From NCBI GenBank assembly GCA_004764695.1, contig SMSO01000035.1:3787040-3851039 (forward strand): DNA of 64,000 nt. Direction: 5' to 3'. The position numbers and the translations under genes are program-made. How positions within the stretch are numbered: position 1 is the first letter of the stretch; every line of letters begins with the position of its first letter. Of the stretch, positions 21,559-30,258 are shown one piece after another. The notes beneath the pieces were generated by a model that was given only the letters and a program-made list of their open reading frames with translations, was not told where the DNA came from and made no database searches. The stretch comes from Schizochytrium sp. TIO01 (Eukaryota; Sar; Bigyra; Thraustochytrida; Thraustochytriidae).

Positions 21559-24054
21559 CGCGAGCAAAGGTGGACCTGCGACAAAAGAGACACTCCGAGG
21601 CGATGCTGCGGTTTTTGCAACAACCTTCAAGTATGCAATGCGATCAATTCAATCCTATGAGCCTTGAAATAAACAAATGTTTTCACTAAAAATCATTAGA
21701 TACGTACATAGAGTAACACTAGCTAGCTAGCTAGCCCCTGCTCTAAGTGGCACTGCTAATCTACTACTACCACCGCTACCTGCCGCCCTCCACTGGCAGC
21801 AATAGAACATTTCTGATATAGTTCATTTGTGCCACAGGAAGTATGCTGCGACATGCTATAGAGTATAGCAAAATAGGCGCCTCTGTGCCAAAGCCGAATA
21901 TTATATGGTTGAGATTGGAAGCAGACTGTAAATTTTAGTTGGTACGCATGGTTTTGTTAGTGCGAATGTGTCACACAGAGGATTGCGATGCCAGATTGTG
22001 GAGTGCGGAGAGGAGACGATGAGGTAGATACACCAATAACAAATACATTGGCCTAAATTGTACGAGCAAATTAGGTTTTGTGCATATACCTGGGATGGAG
22101 AAATGAACTACTTTGCATGAAGTATCAGCTTAGGGATGAGGACAAGAATGCATGACTTTTATCACAGGATAGATTGTTAAAGATATATATATCTCGATTT
22201 TCAAGGGCGATTACAGTCGAAGATGCACATTGTTGATCCTGTTTTATGTGTATACACAAGGCGTCGTTGTTGTCTTTGCATCCCAAATCTTGCTATCCAC
22301 AAAGTAGGAGGAACACTTCTACTGTGTTGATGTGACCTTCTTTGATATATAGACAAGTAAACATCTATTCATTTTGATCGATTACCATATTCCACGACCA
22401 TGCTGTCCATAAAGAATACATTCTATCCATGAAGCTGTCAAAGATCTGAACTTGCTGATTGCGGGTACCGCACCTAATGCATACATACGGCGTTATATTC
22501 AAGGTTCTCAACCGACTTCTTAAAGTGCTAAAGTAGACAACCCCCAACAGAAGTTTAATTGAGAGCTCAAAAGTGTCGCGTCCTTGTTGACGATACTATA
22601 ATGAATTAGTTTCATTATCAAATCTCTCTCAAAGACATTAGTGTTGAAACAGGTTACCTGCCATCCTTGTTAGAGAGATGGCAGAGCTACCTGTGCAGTG
22701 GCCAATTTACATGTAAAATCAGTCTACCGAAGAGGCACTGTCAAACAAAAAATCGCGATGAGCTGTTCCTTTCATGTGGTTGATAATTGTCAATCTGTTC
22801 GATGATTAACGGCGAGAGCATCTCGGCAAATAAGCTTGAATGAAAGCAATGAAACTCGGGGCTAAGTCAGGCTAAGTTGTCTTCACTATCTTCAGGAACT
22901 ACGATGGCGGTCGTCTGTAGTCGTCGCCTCATAACCGAGATGCCTTTGTAAACTATTCTCTGTAAGAAAAAAATAGTTGATGAAGTTGTAGGATCAAGCA
23001 ACGTAGCTAGCTATATAGGTTGATGTAGTTGAAAAATACACCAAGATCAAATCCATGAGATATGTCCAGAGAATTCTATCACCAGCAATATCTTGATTTC
23101 CTATTACAGAACCTAAAAGCCTGTCCGAGTCGTGAGAGCAGGCCTCTTTTAGTAGTCAGATTCTTTCCTGTGTTTCTATTTTATTTAATTAAAAGAGAAA
23201 AAAGTAAAAAAGTAAAAAACTCTCTTTCCAGTTATCAGTGATACTTCATAACCAAATCAATGCAATGAATGTTTTTAAAATACCCCTGTTCAGGTTTTAA
23301 AATGTGAGAAACGAGTTTTTCGAGAGTCCATTTTATTCGTACTTGAACCCCCCCCCCTCCCCCTGTCATTGAGAACATGATCATTTCTATGCTATGAGCG
23401 CTGGTTTCCCACCTCATTGCTGTGTATTTATTGGGTCAAGTCTGTTTTAGAAGGTAATGGAGGCGCCCATTCAGTAGGATTACTGCTCTTGATTCTTGGT
23501 GCCTTGACAAAAAAAGGACAAGGTAAAAATAAAATAGTATTTATTTTCTCCAAGGCTAATGACAGTAGGATCTCCAGTCCACCACGCCACTTGAAAGAAG
23601 AAATGCACACGTGGTAATCTGGTTTTCTCCATCCAAGCACTCTGGAACCTTCTCGAGGTATCATTTTCATTGCAGACAGTCAAAGTCTCTGACGCTGCTC
23701 TCAAATAATTTGATGGCTCCCAGAATAAACATTTGTTTTGATTAAAAGAGCCTGGACACACACAAAAAAACAAAACAAAAAACGAAAACCTTTCTTCTCT
23801 TCGACAAGTTTGGGCCGTATTGGTTCTTTCCGAGTCATTATGCAATAAGCCCGCGAGTTCAAAGTGCCTAACTAGTTCTACATTCCTCGCCATGCTTGCT
23901 CTCAATGGTCTTAGGTATGTATCCCTGCAAGCGCTCTCAACAGAACCGTCTTGCTTCCAAATCCACCCTCAGGAATTTTAATTTTAATTCTTAATTTTAA
24001 AAAATCCTCTTTACATGTATAGGTAGGTAGGTGGTATCCATTGAAGCGCCTCTC
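21559..24054. other. 2.5-kb gene-poor region upstream of SMG1
   Basis: No recognised gene. It includes (CTAG)n near 21720-21735, a C9-C10 run near 23348, a weak 141-codon minus-strand frame (23480-23905) without family resemblance, and A/T-rich DNA. The SMG1 promoter should lie at its left end. Confidence 0.5.
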
Positions 24055-24276
24055 GCATACGAGAAGACTTTACATTGAACGACGAGCAATATTTCAGAGC
24101 ACTCAAATAGAGCAGTCGCTCTCAAATAGAGCAGTCGCTCTCAGGTGTTACTCACTTTTCAAAGAAAAAAATACTTTAGAAAACTGTTTTTGTTCTGTTT
24201 TCCTTTAAAATATTAGAAAATATGTGGAGGTACTACATAGAAGCATTCCCCATTTACGAGAAGACTTTACTTTGAA
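24055..24276 (+). repeat. Iteron-bearing repeat unit, copy 1
   Basis: Begins with TACGAGAAGACTTTACATTG and then ATATTTCAGAGCA. A short array of the 19-bp iteron CTCAAATAGAGCAGTCGCT follows (two perfect units plus a partial, 24102-24148). It continues with GGTGTTACTCACTTTTCAAAG, TTAGAAAACTG, GTTCTGTTTTCC, GGAGGTACTACATAGAAGC and the start of the next unit (TACGAGAAGACTTTACTTTG, near 24255). Copies 2 and 3 repeat this order in the same orientation. Confidence 0.8.
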
Positions 24277-24733
24277 CGATGAAGCAGCACTACTAGGAGT
24301 CGAGGCTAGTGAGATCAGCGTCCTGGACACCGACGGCATGATCTCCGTCGAGTACGTCGCTACGAGCGAGGCCGGGTCGGGAGGAGACCCCCTGACTGCC
24401 GAGAATCTTCAAGCGATCCAATCCATCCATAGCCTCCTCCTGGCTAGCGTAACCTCGTTGGTGGAGAGTGGACTTGGACTCGATGCCGGTGACATCGAGA
24501 CGAGTGAGCTCGACCTTTGTACGGGTCGGACTTGCAATGATCGAGGAACTTGTAATAGCGACACCGGGGTCTGTGCTTGTGATTCTGGCGACTACTGGGG
24601 CATCAATTGCGAGACGAGCGTCAGTTGCCTCGCGGGGACCAAGCACCCTTCAAAGGCCTATTGTTTGTGCGACTTCCCAGCCTACGGCGAGCGCTGAGGG
24701 AACGCTGCCATTGATTGTGGTGTGTGCGCGTAA
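24277..24733 (+). pseudogene. EGF-like-domain gene fragment, left copy
   Basis: A coding-like frame without a credible start. It runs from the repeat boundary through about 140 residues, ending in cysteine-rich EGF-like sequence (DLCTGRTCNDRGTC, GVCACDSGDYWGINC, AYCLCDFPAYGER). An in-frame TGA at 24695-24697 interrupts it and the same frame then reads GNAAIDCGVCA to a TAA at 24731. EGF-like modules of this kind occur in secreted or surface proteins. The 5' end is cut exactly at the repeat edge, so this is a truncated, stop-containing fragment. It is paralogous to the minus-strand fragment at 25502-25931. Confidence 0.7.
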
Positions 24734-24782
24734 ATTAAATCCATTTTTTTGGGGGGGGATTTGTGCAATGATCTGAGTGTGA

Positions 24783-24798
24783 TCTAACCCTAACCCCT
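24783..24798 (-). repeat. Short interstitial telomere-like motif
   Basis: TAACCCTAACCCC is two TTAGGG-like units on the minus strand. It is too short to be a telomere and may be chance. Confidence 0.3.
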
Positions 24799-24868
24799 GA
24801 GCGCTCGCTCGGTGAAGGTTTGGTCTTACAAGTCAACCAAACATCTATCTTGATCGCGTCGAGCAAAC

Positions 24869-25426
24869 ATGGCGCCCTTTGACGAGTCTAACAACAACGA
24901 CGGTAGCTCCGGTGGGATGATGGACCTTGCGCGACTCGTTGATTTAAGTCACAAAGTAATGAATTCCATGCGGGAAATTTATCGTTTGGATGTAGCTCAT
25001 GTCAAGAAGCCTGACTTAGAAAAGCTATTGCTTGATATAGAGAAAGCAACCTCCCAGGCATTAAGGGACCCCGGCATAGATAAAAACTCGGCAATCAATC
25101 TCGCCATACATTGTGGTATGGACGAATGCGTCGATTTGTTGGTAACATTGATTGAAAATGTCAAGGAGAGTTTCGCCGCACTTTCGAAACATAAAAATTA
25201 TTATCATGTTTGCCCTGATGTGTATGTCGACTTGTATAATGACGTGATCGAATCGCTCCAGAAAAATATCCCTGAATTCACAATTGAGTTAAGCAATGAG
25301 GAATTCGAAAACACCATGAACGATCTCGGAGCAAAATTGTCATCTATCAACAAATTATACAAGGTGTACAAGTTTAGCAAGAACCTTTGTGAGAATATAA
25401 TTATCACACCCCGGGATAGTTATTAA
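24869..25426 (+). CDS. Intact 185-residue protein of unknown function between two EGF-like fragments
   Basis: An uninterrupted frame from ATG to TAA. The first ~20 residues are Asn/Asp/Ser/Gly-rich. The rest is predicted mostly helical with regular hydrophobic spacing (LARLVDLSHKVMNSMREIY; LLDIEKATSQALRD; DLVTLIENVKES-like region; LYNDVIESLQKNIPEF). No signal peptide, membrane segment or known motif was recognised. Its A/T-rich codon choice (TTA, AAA, GTA, ATA) differs from the long housekeeping genes nearby, which could mean recent arrival or weak expression. Its position centred between two inward-facing pseudogene fragments suggests it is cargo or a core gene of the inserted block. It could be functional, since no stops or shifts interrupt it. 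Confidence 0.5.
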   Translation: MAPFDESNNNDGSSGGMMDLARLVDLSHKVMNSMREIYRLDVAHVKKPDLEKLLLDIEKATSQALRDPGIDKNSAINLAIHCGMDECVDLLVTLIENVKESFAALSKHKNYYHVCPDVYVDLYNDVIESLQKNIPEFTIELSNEEFENTMNDLGAKLSSINKLYKVYKFSKNLCENIIITPRDSY

Positions 25427-25501
25427 ATCTTTGCTACATCAATCTATGAATTTACCAACCCCTCCCTTAAACAAGGAAATCAACATTTGATTAGTTTATT
25501 T

Positions 25502-25931
25502 TTAGTTACCACCCTGTGTCCATTGAAGTGTACATCGCTTCCCATGCCAAGGCCATCGACACTGGCAGTAGGAGAGGCCTGTGAAGGGTTGGGATCCATT
25601 GTTGGCACATGAGACGGCGATCTCGCAATTTACACCCCATTATCCACTTTTCTCCTTACAAGTACATAACCCAGTCAAGCTATCACATGTCCCGCGGCCA
25701 TTGCAATCTCGATTGGTGCAAAGGTCCACTGTGCTTGAGCTAATATCGACGCCCAGCTCTTCTTCGATAGAGGATGCAAGTGCACTTGGTTGTGCGCTAA
25801 TGATCTTCGATGCTTTCAGTTGCGCTGCAACCCCCCCGTCGTCGACGTTGTCATCGCTTGCGTCGAATGTGAATATATAGGTCAGGCTAATGCTACCACT
25901 TCCCGTGTCACACCAAGTCAGTGTTGAACCA
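25502..25931 (-). pseudogene. EGF-like-domain gene fragment, right copy (inverted)
   Basis: The minus-strand counterpart of the left fragment. It starts at the repeat edge, passes through a helical stretch (KIISAQPSALASSIEEELGVD) and enters the same cysteine-rich module (DLCTNRDCNGRGTC, GLCTCKEKSG). An in-frame TAA (25640-25642) interrupts it and the frame then continues WGVNCEIAVSC and SYCQCRWPWHGKRC to a stop at 25502. The order of motifs matches the left copy, but nucleotide similarity is low. The two are therefore old paralogs in inverted orientation, not fresh terminal inverted repeats. Confidence 0.7.
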
Positions 25932-26214
25932 TATTTCAGAACACTCAAATAGAGGCGCCCTCAATTAGAGCAGTGGCTCTCAAATGGAGCAGTCGCCCTC
26001 AAATAGAGCAATCGCTCTCAAAGAGAGCAGTCGCCCTTAAGAAGAGCAGTCGCTCTCAAAGAGAGCAGTCGCTCCCAAATAGAGCAGTCGCTCCCAAATA
26101 GAGCAGGTGTTACTCACTTTTCAAAGAAAAATAATAATTAGAAAACTGTTTTTTGTTCTGTTTTCCTTTTAAGTATTAGAAAATGTGCGGAGGTACTATA
26201 TAGAAGCATTCCCC
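25932..26214 (+). repeat. Iteron-bearing repeat unit, copy 2 with nine 19-bp iterons
   Basis: Starts at ATATTTCAGAACA; the upstream TACGAGAAG part is missing because the EGF block lies there. It has about nine 19-bp units (25944-26110) of consensus CTCAAATAGAGCAGTCGCT, each with the short dyad GAGC-AGTC-GCTC when followed by the next unit. It then has the same tail as copy 1 (GTGTTACTCACTTTTCAAAG, TTCTGTTTTCC, GTACTATATAGAAGC). Confidence 0.85.
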
Positions 26215-26505
26215 ATTTACGAGAAGAATTTACTTTGAACGAGGGACAATATTTCAAAATACTCAAATAGAAGCGCCCTCAAATAGAGCAGTGGCTCTCA
26301 AATAGAGCAGTCGCCCTCAAATAGAGCAATCGCTCTCAAAGAGAGCAGTTGCTTTCAAAACGAGCAGGTGTGCTTTACTCATTAAAAAACAAAAACAAAA
26401 AAACGTTTTTAAATGTGTTTTATGTTTTTTTAAATTAGAAAATATGTGCAGGTACCTAGAAGTATCTCTCATGTACGAGACGACTTTACTTTGAACGATA
26501 ATCTA
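26215..26505 (+). repeat. Iteron-bearing repeat unit, copy 3 with six 19-bp iterons
   Basis: Begins with TTTACGAGAAGAATTTACTT and ATATTTCAAAATA. It carries about six iteron units (26262-26370) and the diverged tail (TTAGAAAATATGTGCAGGTA), and ends with another TACGAGACGACTTTACTTTG at the right edge. It lies about 450 bases upstream of the ParA-like gene. Confidence 0.85.
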
Positions 26506-26961
26506 GTGAACTTCTCCATACTGCCCGTAATCCTGTGTTAAGCTTATTCTTTTCTGAGCCTATCGATGATAACACCCCCTCTGGTAGTGCGCTTGGTATA
26601 ATCTGCCACCATCCAAAAAACATATGAGAGCACTTAGTTCTCGATTAGTGACTATGCGAAAAAAAAAAAAGGAAAAAAAAAAGGATTTCTATCTACTGAC
26701 TTCTTCTTTTCATCATCAAACTTTTAATTAAAATAAATTAAAGAAACGAAAAGGCGACCTTGATAGCAATTTATTAATTAGTACTATATCAAGTAAAAAA
26801 ATAATTTTAAGACTATTTAATTTTTGGTTTGCAAACTTGTACAAAATCGAAAGCAAACCCCAAACGCGCAAAATCAAGAAAGCAAACCCCAAACATCGTA
26901 CACGACGGCAGTGTATTGGACAAAGGTATTCTTTCAGGGCACGTGAACAAGGTATACAACC
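26506..26961. other. A/T-rich upstream region of the ParA-like gene
   Basis: About 450 bases with poly-A runs (26657-26680) and TTAATTAAAATAAATTAAAG. It presumably contains the promoter of the ParA-like gene. No other gene was seen. Confidence 0.45.
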
Positions 26962-29763
26962 ATGCCGTGGCGCGAGCAACATCAACATGTCAACGGCGGG
27001 TCCTTCCGGTATAGGCCACCTTTCGAACCAGAGGGCAACTTACAGAACAAGTCCAAGTATTGGGAGTCTCACAGTCAGCTTGGGCAGTACCTCACCGGGG
27101 ACGACCTTGACCCTAAGAAGTATCCTCACCTTCTCATTGAACGGTTTGCTCCAGCCCCAAACCCACTAGAGAAACTCACAGCGCATTTCGACGCTATGCA
27201 AATGCATGAAAAATCCGTCAACTTTGGGCTTTTTGGAAAGTCCAACGACAAGAGGTGCACAAGCCAGCGCGACTATGCCTTTGCGAGCTCTAAAGATTTC
27301 CACAGTGAAATGATGAAAAGGCATGACGAGCTTAGAAAATCTGACAACGCTGATGCACCAATTATCTCCGTCTACTCCTTCAAAGGAGGATGCGGAAAGT
27401 CTACGTCTACAATTAACTTAGCAGGAGGGCTGGTTGCGCAAGGTTATCGGGTTGGGATCATCGACGGTGACGCCCAAGGGAATTCGTCAGCTTTCTTCTC
27501 TAATGATAAACTTGCCAACGCAATCCTCGAGACGCTAGACGCTTCTTCGCATGCACCCGAAACCGAATCTTGCATAAGTGTGGATGAAAAAAATAGGGAG
27601 AACGAAGAGGACCATGGTGATACCGACGTAGGCGACGACGACAGCCATGGAAGCAAAAGATGCGGTGCGTTTGACAGCCCTGAAGGAAAGACTTCAAATT
27701 ACATGAGGTCTTGTAAGACAATGAGAGGCGAGCAGAGTGATAGGGCTTCTCTGTACATGGGCTCTAGCGGCGAACGTATGGATGATGGAAGTGGTTATCA
27801 CGATTCCCCAGGCCGCGTCTTCTCGAGTGAGGATGGGTTTGCTACCAGCAGAACTTTTGCTGCTAGTTCTATCTTGAATGCATATGATGCCGAGACTCGA
27901 ACCCATGTGAAACAAGAGATTCCGGACCCGCCCGGAGTTCATGTAAAGCAAGAAAGTCCGCATCGCCCCAGACCTCCAGATTCGAGCCCTCCTACACAGA
28001 GTCCGAGGACAGGGTCAACTAGAGAACACCCGCGGAGCTTCAAACTTCATAATGATACTGAAAGGGTGACTCAAATATACATGAGAGATCGCGAAAATAG
28101 TGGCTGGGACTCGACAACTTCATTAGGGTCAATTTTAAGTCTATTCATAGAGGAAAATTCGAATAAACTTATCAAAGGAGATCCCACCCAGTGCGATGAA
28201 TTCGAAATGCAAAGAGTTGTATTTCCTCCTGACCTACAAGGAAACTTTGGGGGGGAAATCTACATTCTCCCCGTAGGTGATGACCTTCCGGCTGAGGACA
28301 TTCTTTCAAATGAGTTTACCAAAACCCCAGTTGGTAGTTGCTCTTTCTTGTGTAGCTTTCGAATGCTCTGCCACACTCTTGCTCGCAAGTACAAGCTTGA
28401 TGTGGTTCTCGTGGATTTGGGTCCAGCTAAAGCTTTGTTCAACACATGGGTAGTTGCCAGTAGCGATTATGTTCTACCTCCAGCTCAGGCCACATGTTTC
28501 GGATTACAAGCGTCAACTCAAATGTGGCAGAAAGTAATGCCGGAGATTTGGGCCCAACAACAAGAGTGGCACCTGAAAACTCTCCCCACGCCAGGTGCTT
28601 CCTATAAGCATTACTCTCCAGTTGAGAAGGAAAAAATTCGCCGCGTTTGCATCTTCAATCCTCTCACAAAACTTCTCCCAGTTCTTATTAACAACTTTGA
28701 TAAGAACCGTAGTGGCCAAAAAGTAGTAGACGACTTTTATCTAAACCGCAATGGCCAAAGAGCAGCAAACGTCATTAGTCTTGGACTCAACGACTCGCTT
28801 TTCATTCACTCAATAGAGACGGCATTCGCTAGTTTGTCTGAGAATAGCAACCTTTGCAGCAAAGAATCTGGGATGAAGCTCCCTTCTCCTTGGTTTCACC
28901 AAAACAACCCTTTTCCTGTACGAACACACAACCTTTCTCTCGCAGAAGGAAACGTGGTGTGGATGGGACTCGAAAACTCCTCGCTTATTGGACTTTCAGA
29001 GCGCCGCTATTTGCCAGTCGCCCTGTTGTACAAAACCGATGAGAACTTTTCCACTCTACCAGAAGGAAGGCAGCGGTATTTTGATTTATCAGGCCGCCTT
29101 GCTGATACATGCAACATTGGAATGGGCCATAAGCCAAGTCTAACGCAGGAGAAGGATGTGATACTACTTGTTCACCTTCTTGCAGACATTGTTGAATCCG
29201 TATCATGGCCAGTGTCGAAAAAACAGTTTCGAGCTGCAGTCTTTAATCGAATCAGAGACCGTATTCAAAATAAAGAGTGCGGTTGGGATAGATTTCCAGA
29301 CGCTATCGTGGAGAGTTCTCTTAAGCGTTATGAAAAAATTTCCCAGCGGTGCGACATTGTTCTTCGGGCGCATGGTCCTTATGACATGAACCCTATACTC
29401 GTACAGCTTGAATATGTTTCACGCACCAATCGACTGAGGACTTTGGATGCAATCATAAGAGACCTTGAGAGCAGGAAAGTCCTGGCGGAGAAGGAATCTG
29501 ATAGAGGGACATGCCAAGATTGCTACTCCGTTGTTTTTCAGTATGCTACAGGAAAAGATGAGAATAAGCTTTCTAGCGGAATACTCCAACGCCGTGACGA
29601 TAATGCTGCAGACTCTTCTCCTAGAGGCAAACGAAGCAGGGATGGGCAGCCAAAGAGCGACAGCATCTTCGAGATTTGTGAGATCCCACCTTTCAACGGA
29701 GTTCCTTGTAAGGTTGCTTCATTTCGTGGTGTCGAGAGAATCTGGCAATCTCATCATAAATAA
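26962..29763 (+). CDS. ParA/MinD-type P-loop ATPase, unusually long, with large internal insertion
   Basis: A continuous 933-codon frame from ATG. Residues 1-130 are a unique N-terminal region. At 134-149 comes ISVYSFKGGCGKSTST, the deviant Walker A of the ParA/MinD class (signature Lys141, P-loop Lys146). It is followed by GLVAQGYRVGIIDGDAQGNSS (the A' motif, Asp168). A polar, acidic, probably disordered insertion of about 300 residues follows, then the Walker B region DVVLVDLGPAKALFNTWVVASSDYVLPPAQA (Asp485), closely matching ParA order. Residues 600-933 form a C-terminal region of no recognised family with a basic, Ser/Asp-rich tail. ParA ATPases position DNA or protein cargo in bacteria and archaea, while eukaryotic relatives (Nbp35/Ind1, GET3) have different signatures. 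Walker A and A' fit ParA better. Origin by transfer from bacteria, a virus or a plasmid is possible but not shown. It is neighbour to the iteron arrays. Confidence 0.8.
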   Translation: MPWREQHQHVNGGSFRYRPPFEPEGNLQNKSKYWESHSQLGQYLTGDDLDPKKYPHLLIERFAPAPNPLEKLTAHFDAMQMHEKSVNFGLFGKSNDKRCTSQRDYAFASSKDFHSEMMKRHDELRKSDNADAPIISVYSFKGGCGKSTSTINLAGGLVAQGYRVGIIDGDAQGNSSAFFSNDKLANAILETLDASSHAPETESCISVDEKNRENEEDHGDTDVGDDDSHGSKRCGAFDSPEGKTSNYMRSCKTMRGEQSDRASLYMGSSGERMDDGSGYHDSPGRVFSSEDGFATSRTFAASSILNAYDAETRTHVKQEIPDPPGVHVKQESPHRPRPPDSSPPTQSPRTGSTREHPRSFKLHNDTERVTQIYMRDRENSGWDSTTSLGSILSLFIEENSNKLIKGDPTQCDEFEMQRVVFPPDLQGNFGGEIYILPVGDDLPAEDILSNEFTKTPVGSCSFLCSFRMLCHTLARKYKLDVVLVDLGPAKALFNTWVVASSDYVLPPAQATCFGLQASTQMWQKVMPEIWAQQQEWHLKTLPTPGASYKHYSPVEKEKIRRVCIFNPLTKLLPVLINNFDKNRSGQKVVDDFYLNRNGQRAANVISLGLNDSLFIHSIETAFASLSENSNLCSKESGMKLPSPWFHQNNPFPVRTHNLSLAEGNVVWMGLENSSLIGLSERRYLPVALLYKTDENFSTLPEGRQRYFDLSGRLADTCNIGMGHKPSLTQEKDVILLVHLLADIVESVSWPVSKKQFRAAVFNRIRDRIQNKECGWDRFPDAIVESSLKRYEKISQRCDIVLRAHGPYDMNPILVQLEYVSRTNRLRTLDAIIRDLESRKVLAEKESDRGTCQDCYSVVFQYATGKDENKLSSGILQRRDDNAADSSPRGKRSRDGQPKSDSIFEICEIPPFNGVPCKVASFRGVERIWQSHHK

Positions 29764-30258
29764 ATGATTTTCTTTTTTGTTGAAGTACTACCTCCGTGTT
29801 CTTACAGAATGATCCATGAGATTTACAGCAGCGCCATCATCACCATCCTCAGTAGCAGCAGCAGCAGAAGAAGAAGCAGAAGAAGCAGTAAATTATCCCT
29901 TCCAGGTCTGATTGTCTTGCAACCAGATATAATATACTGTCTTTCGGATGGAAGGAAATATTTTCGTCTCAGTCCTTAATTCTCACTAACTCCAATATTG
30001 TACCCATTTCTTTTTCCCCTCCAATGTTAAACACTATATAAAGTTTCTCCGAATACCCCTTTGTGGGGGCATTATAAAAGACTTCACGGAATTCTTTTCT
30101 AAAAGGAAAATATGTAGAAGGGTGGTTATACCAACTAGTCTCATCGAGATGTATGATTTATGATTAGGCACAGACCTTCTTTCGCAACGTGTACTACGCC
30201 GCTTCGGGTGGGAAGCCGCGCCTGAAGCGTCGTATGAACTCGCGGGGTTCGTAAAGTC
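29764..30258. other. Intergenic region between ParA-like and SFI1-like genes
   Basis: About 495 bases including an (AGC)n/(AGA)n short repeat near 29850-29890. No gene was recognised. It should hold the terminator of the upstream gene and the promoter of the SFI1-like gene. Confidence 0.45.

Noticed and set aside
24183-24230. Terminal inverted repeats of a DNA transposon at the EGF block edges
   Set aside because: The flanking repeat units are in direct, not inverted, orientation and no transposase was seen; only the EGF fragments are inverted, and they are too diverged to be active TIRs.
25944-26370. 19-bp repeat arrays considered as a CRISPR array
   Set aside because: The units are contiguous with no unique spacers, the DNA is eukaryotic and no cas genes are nearby; it is a minisatellite or iteron array.
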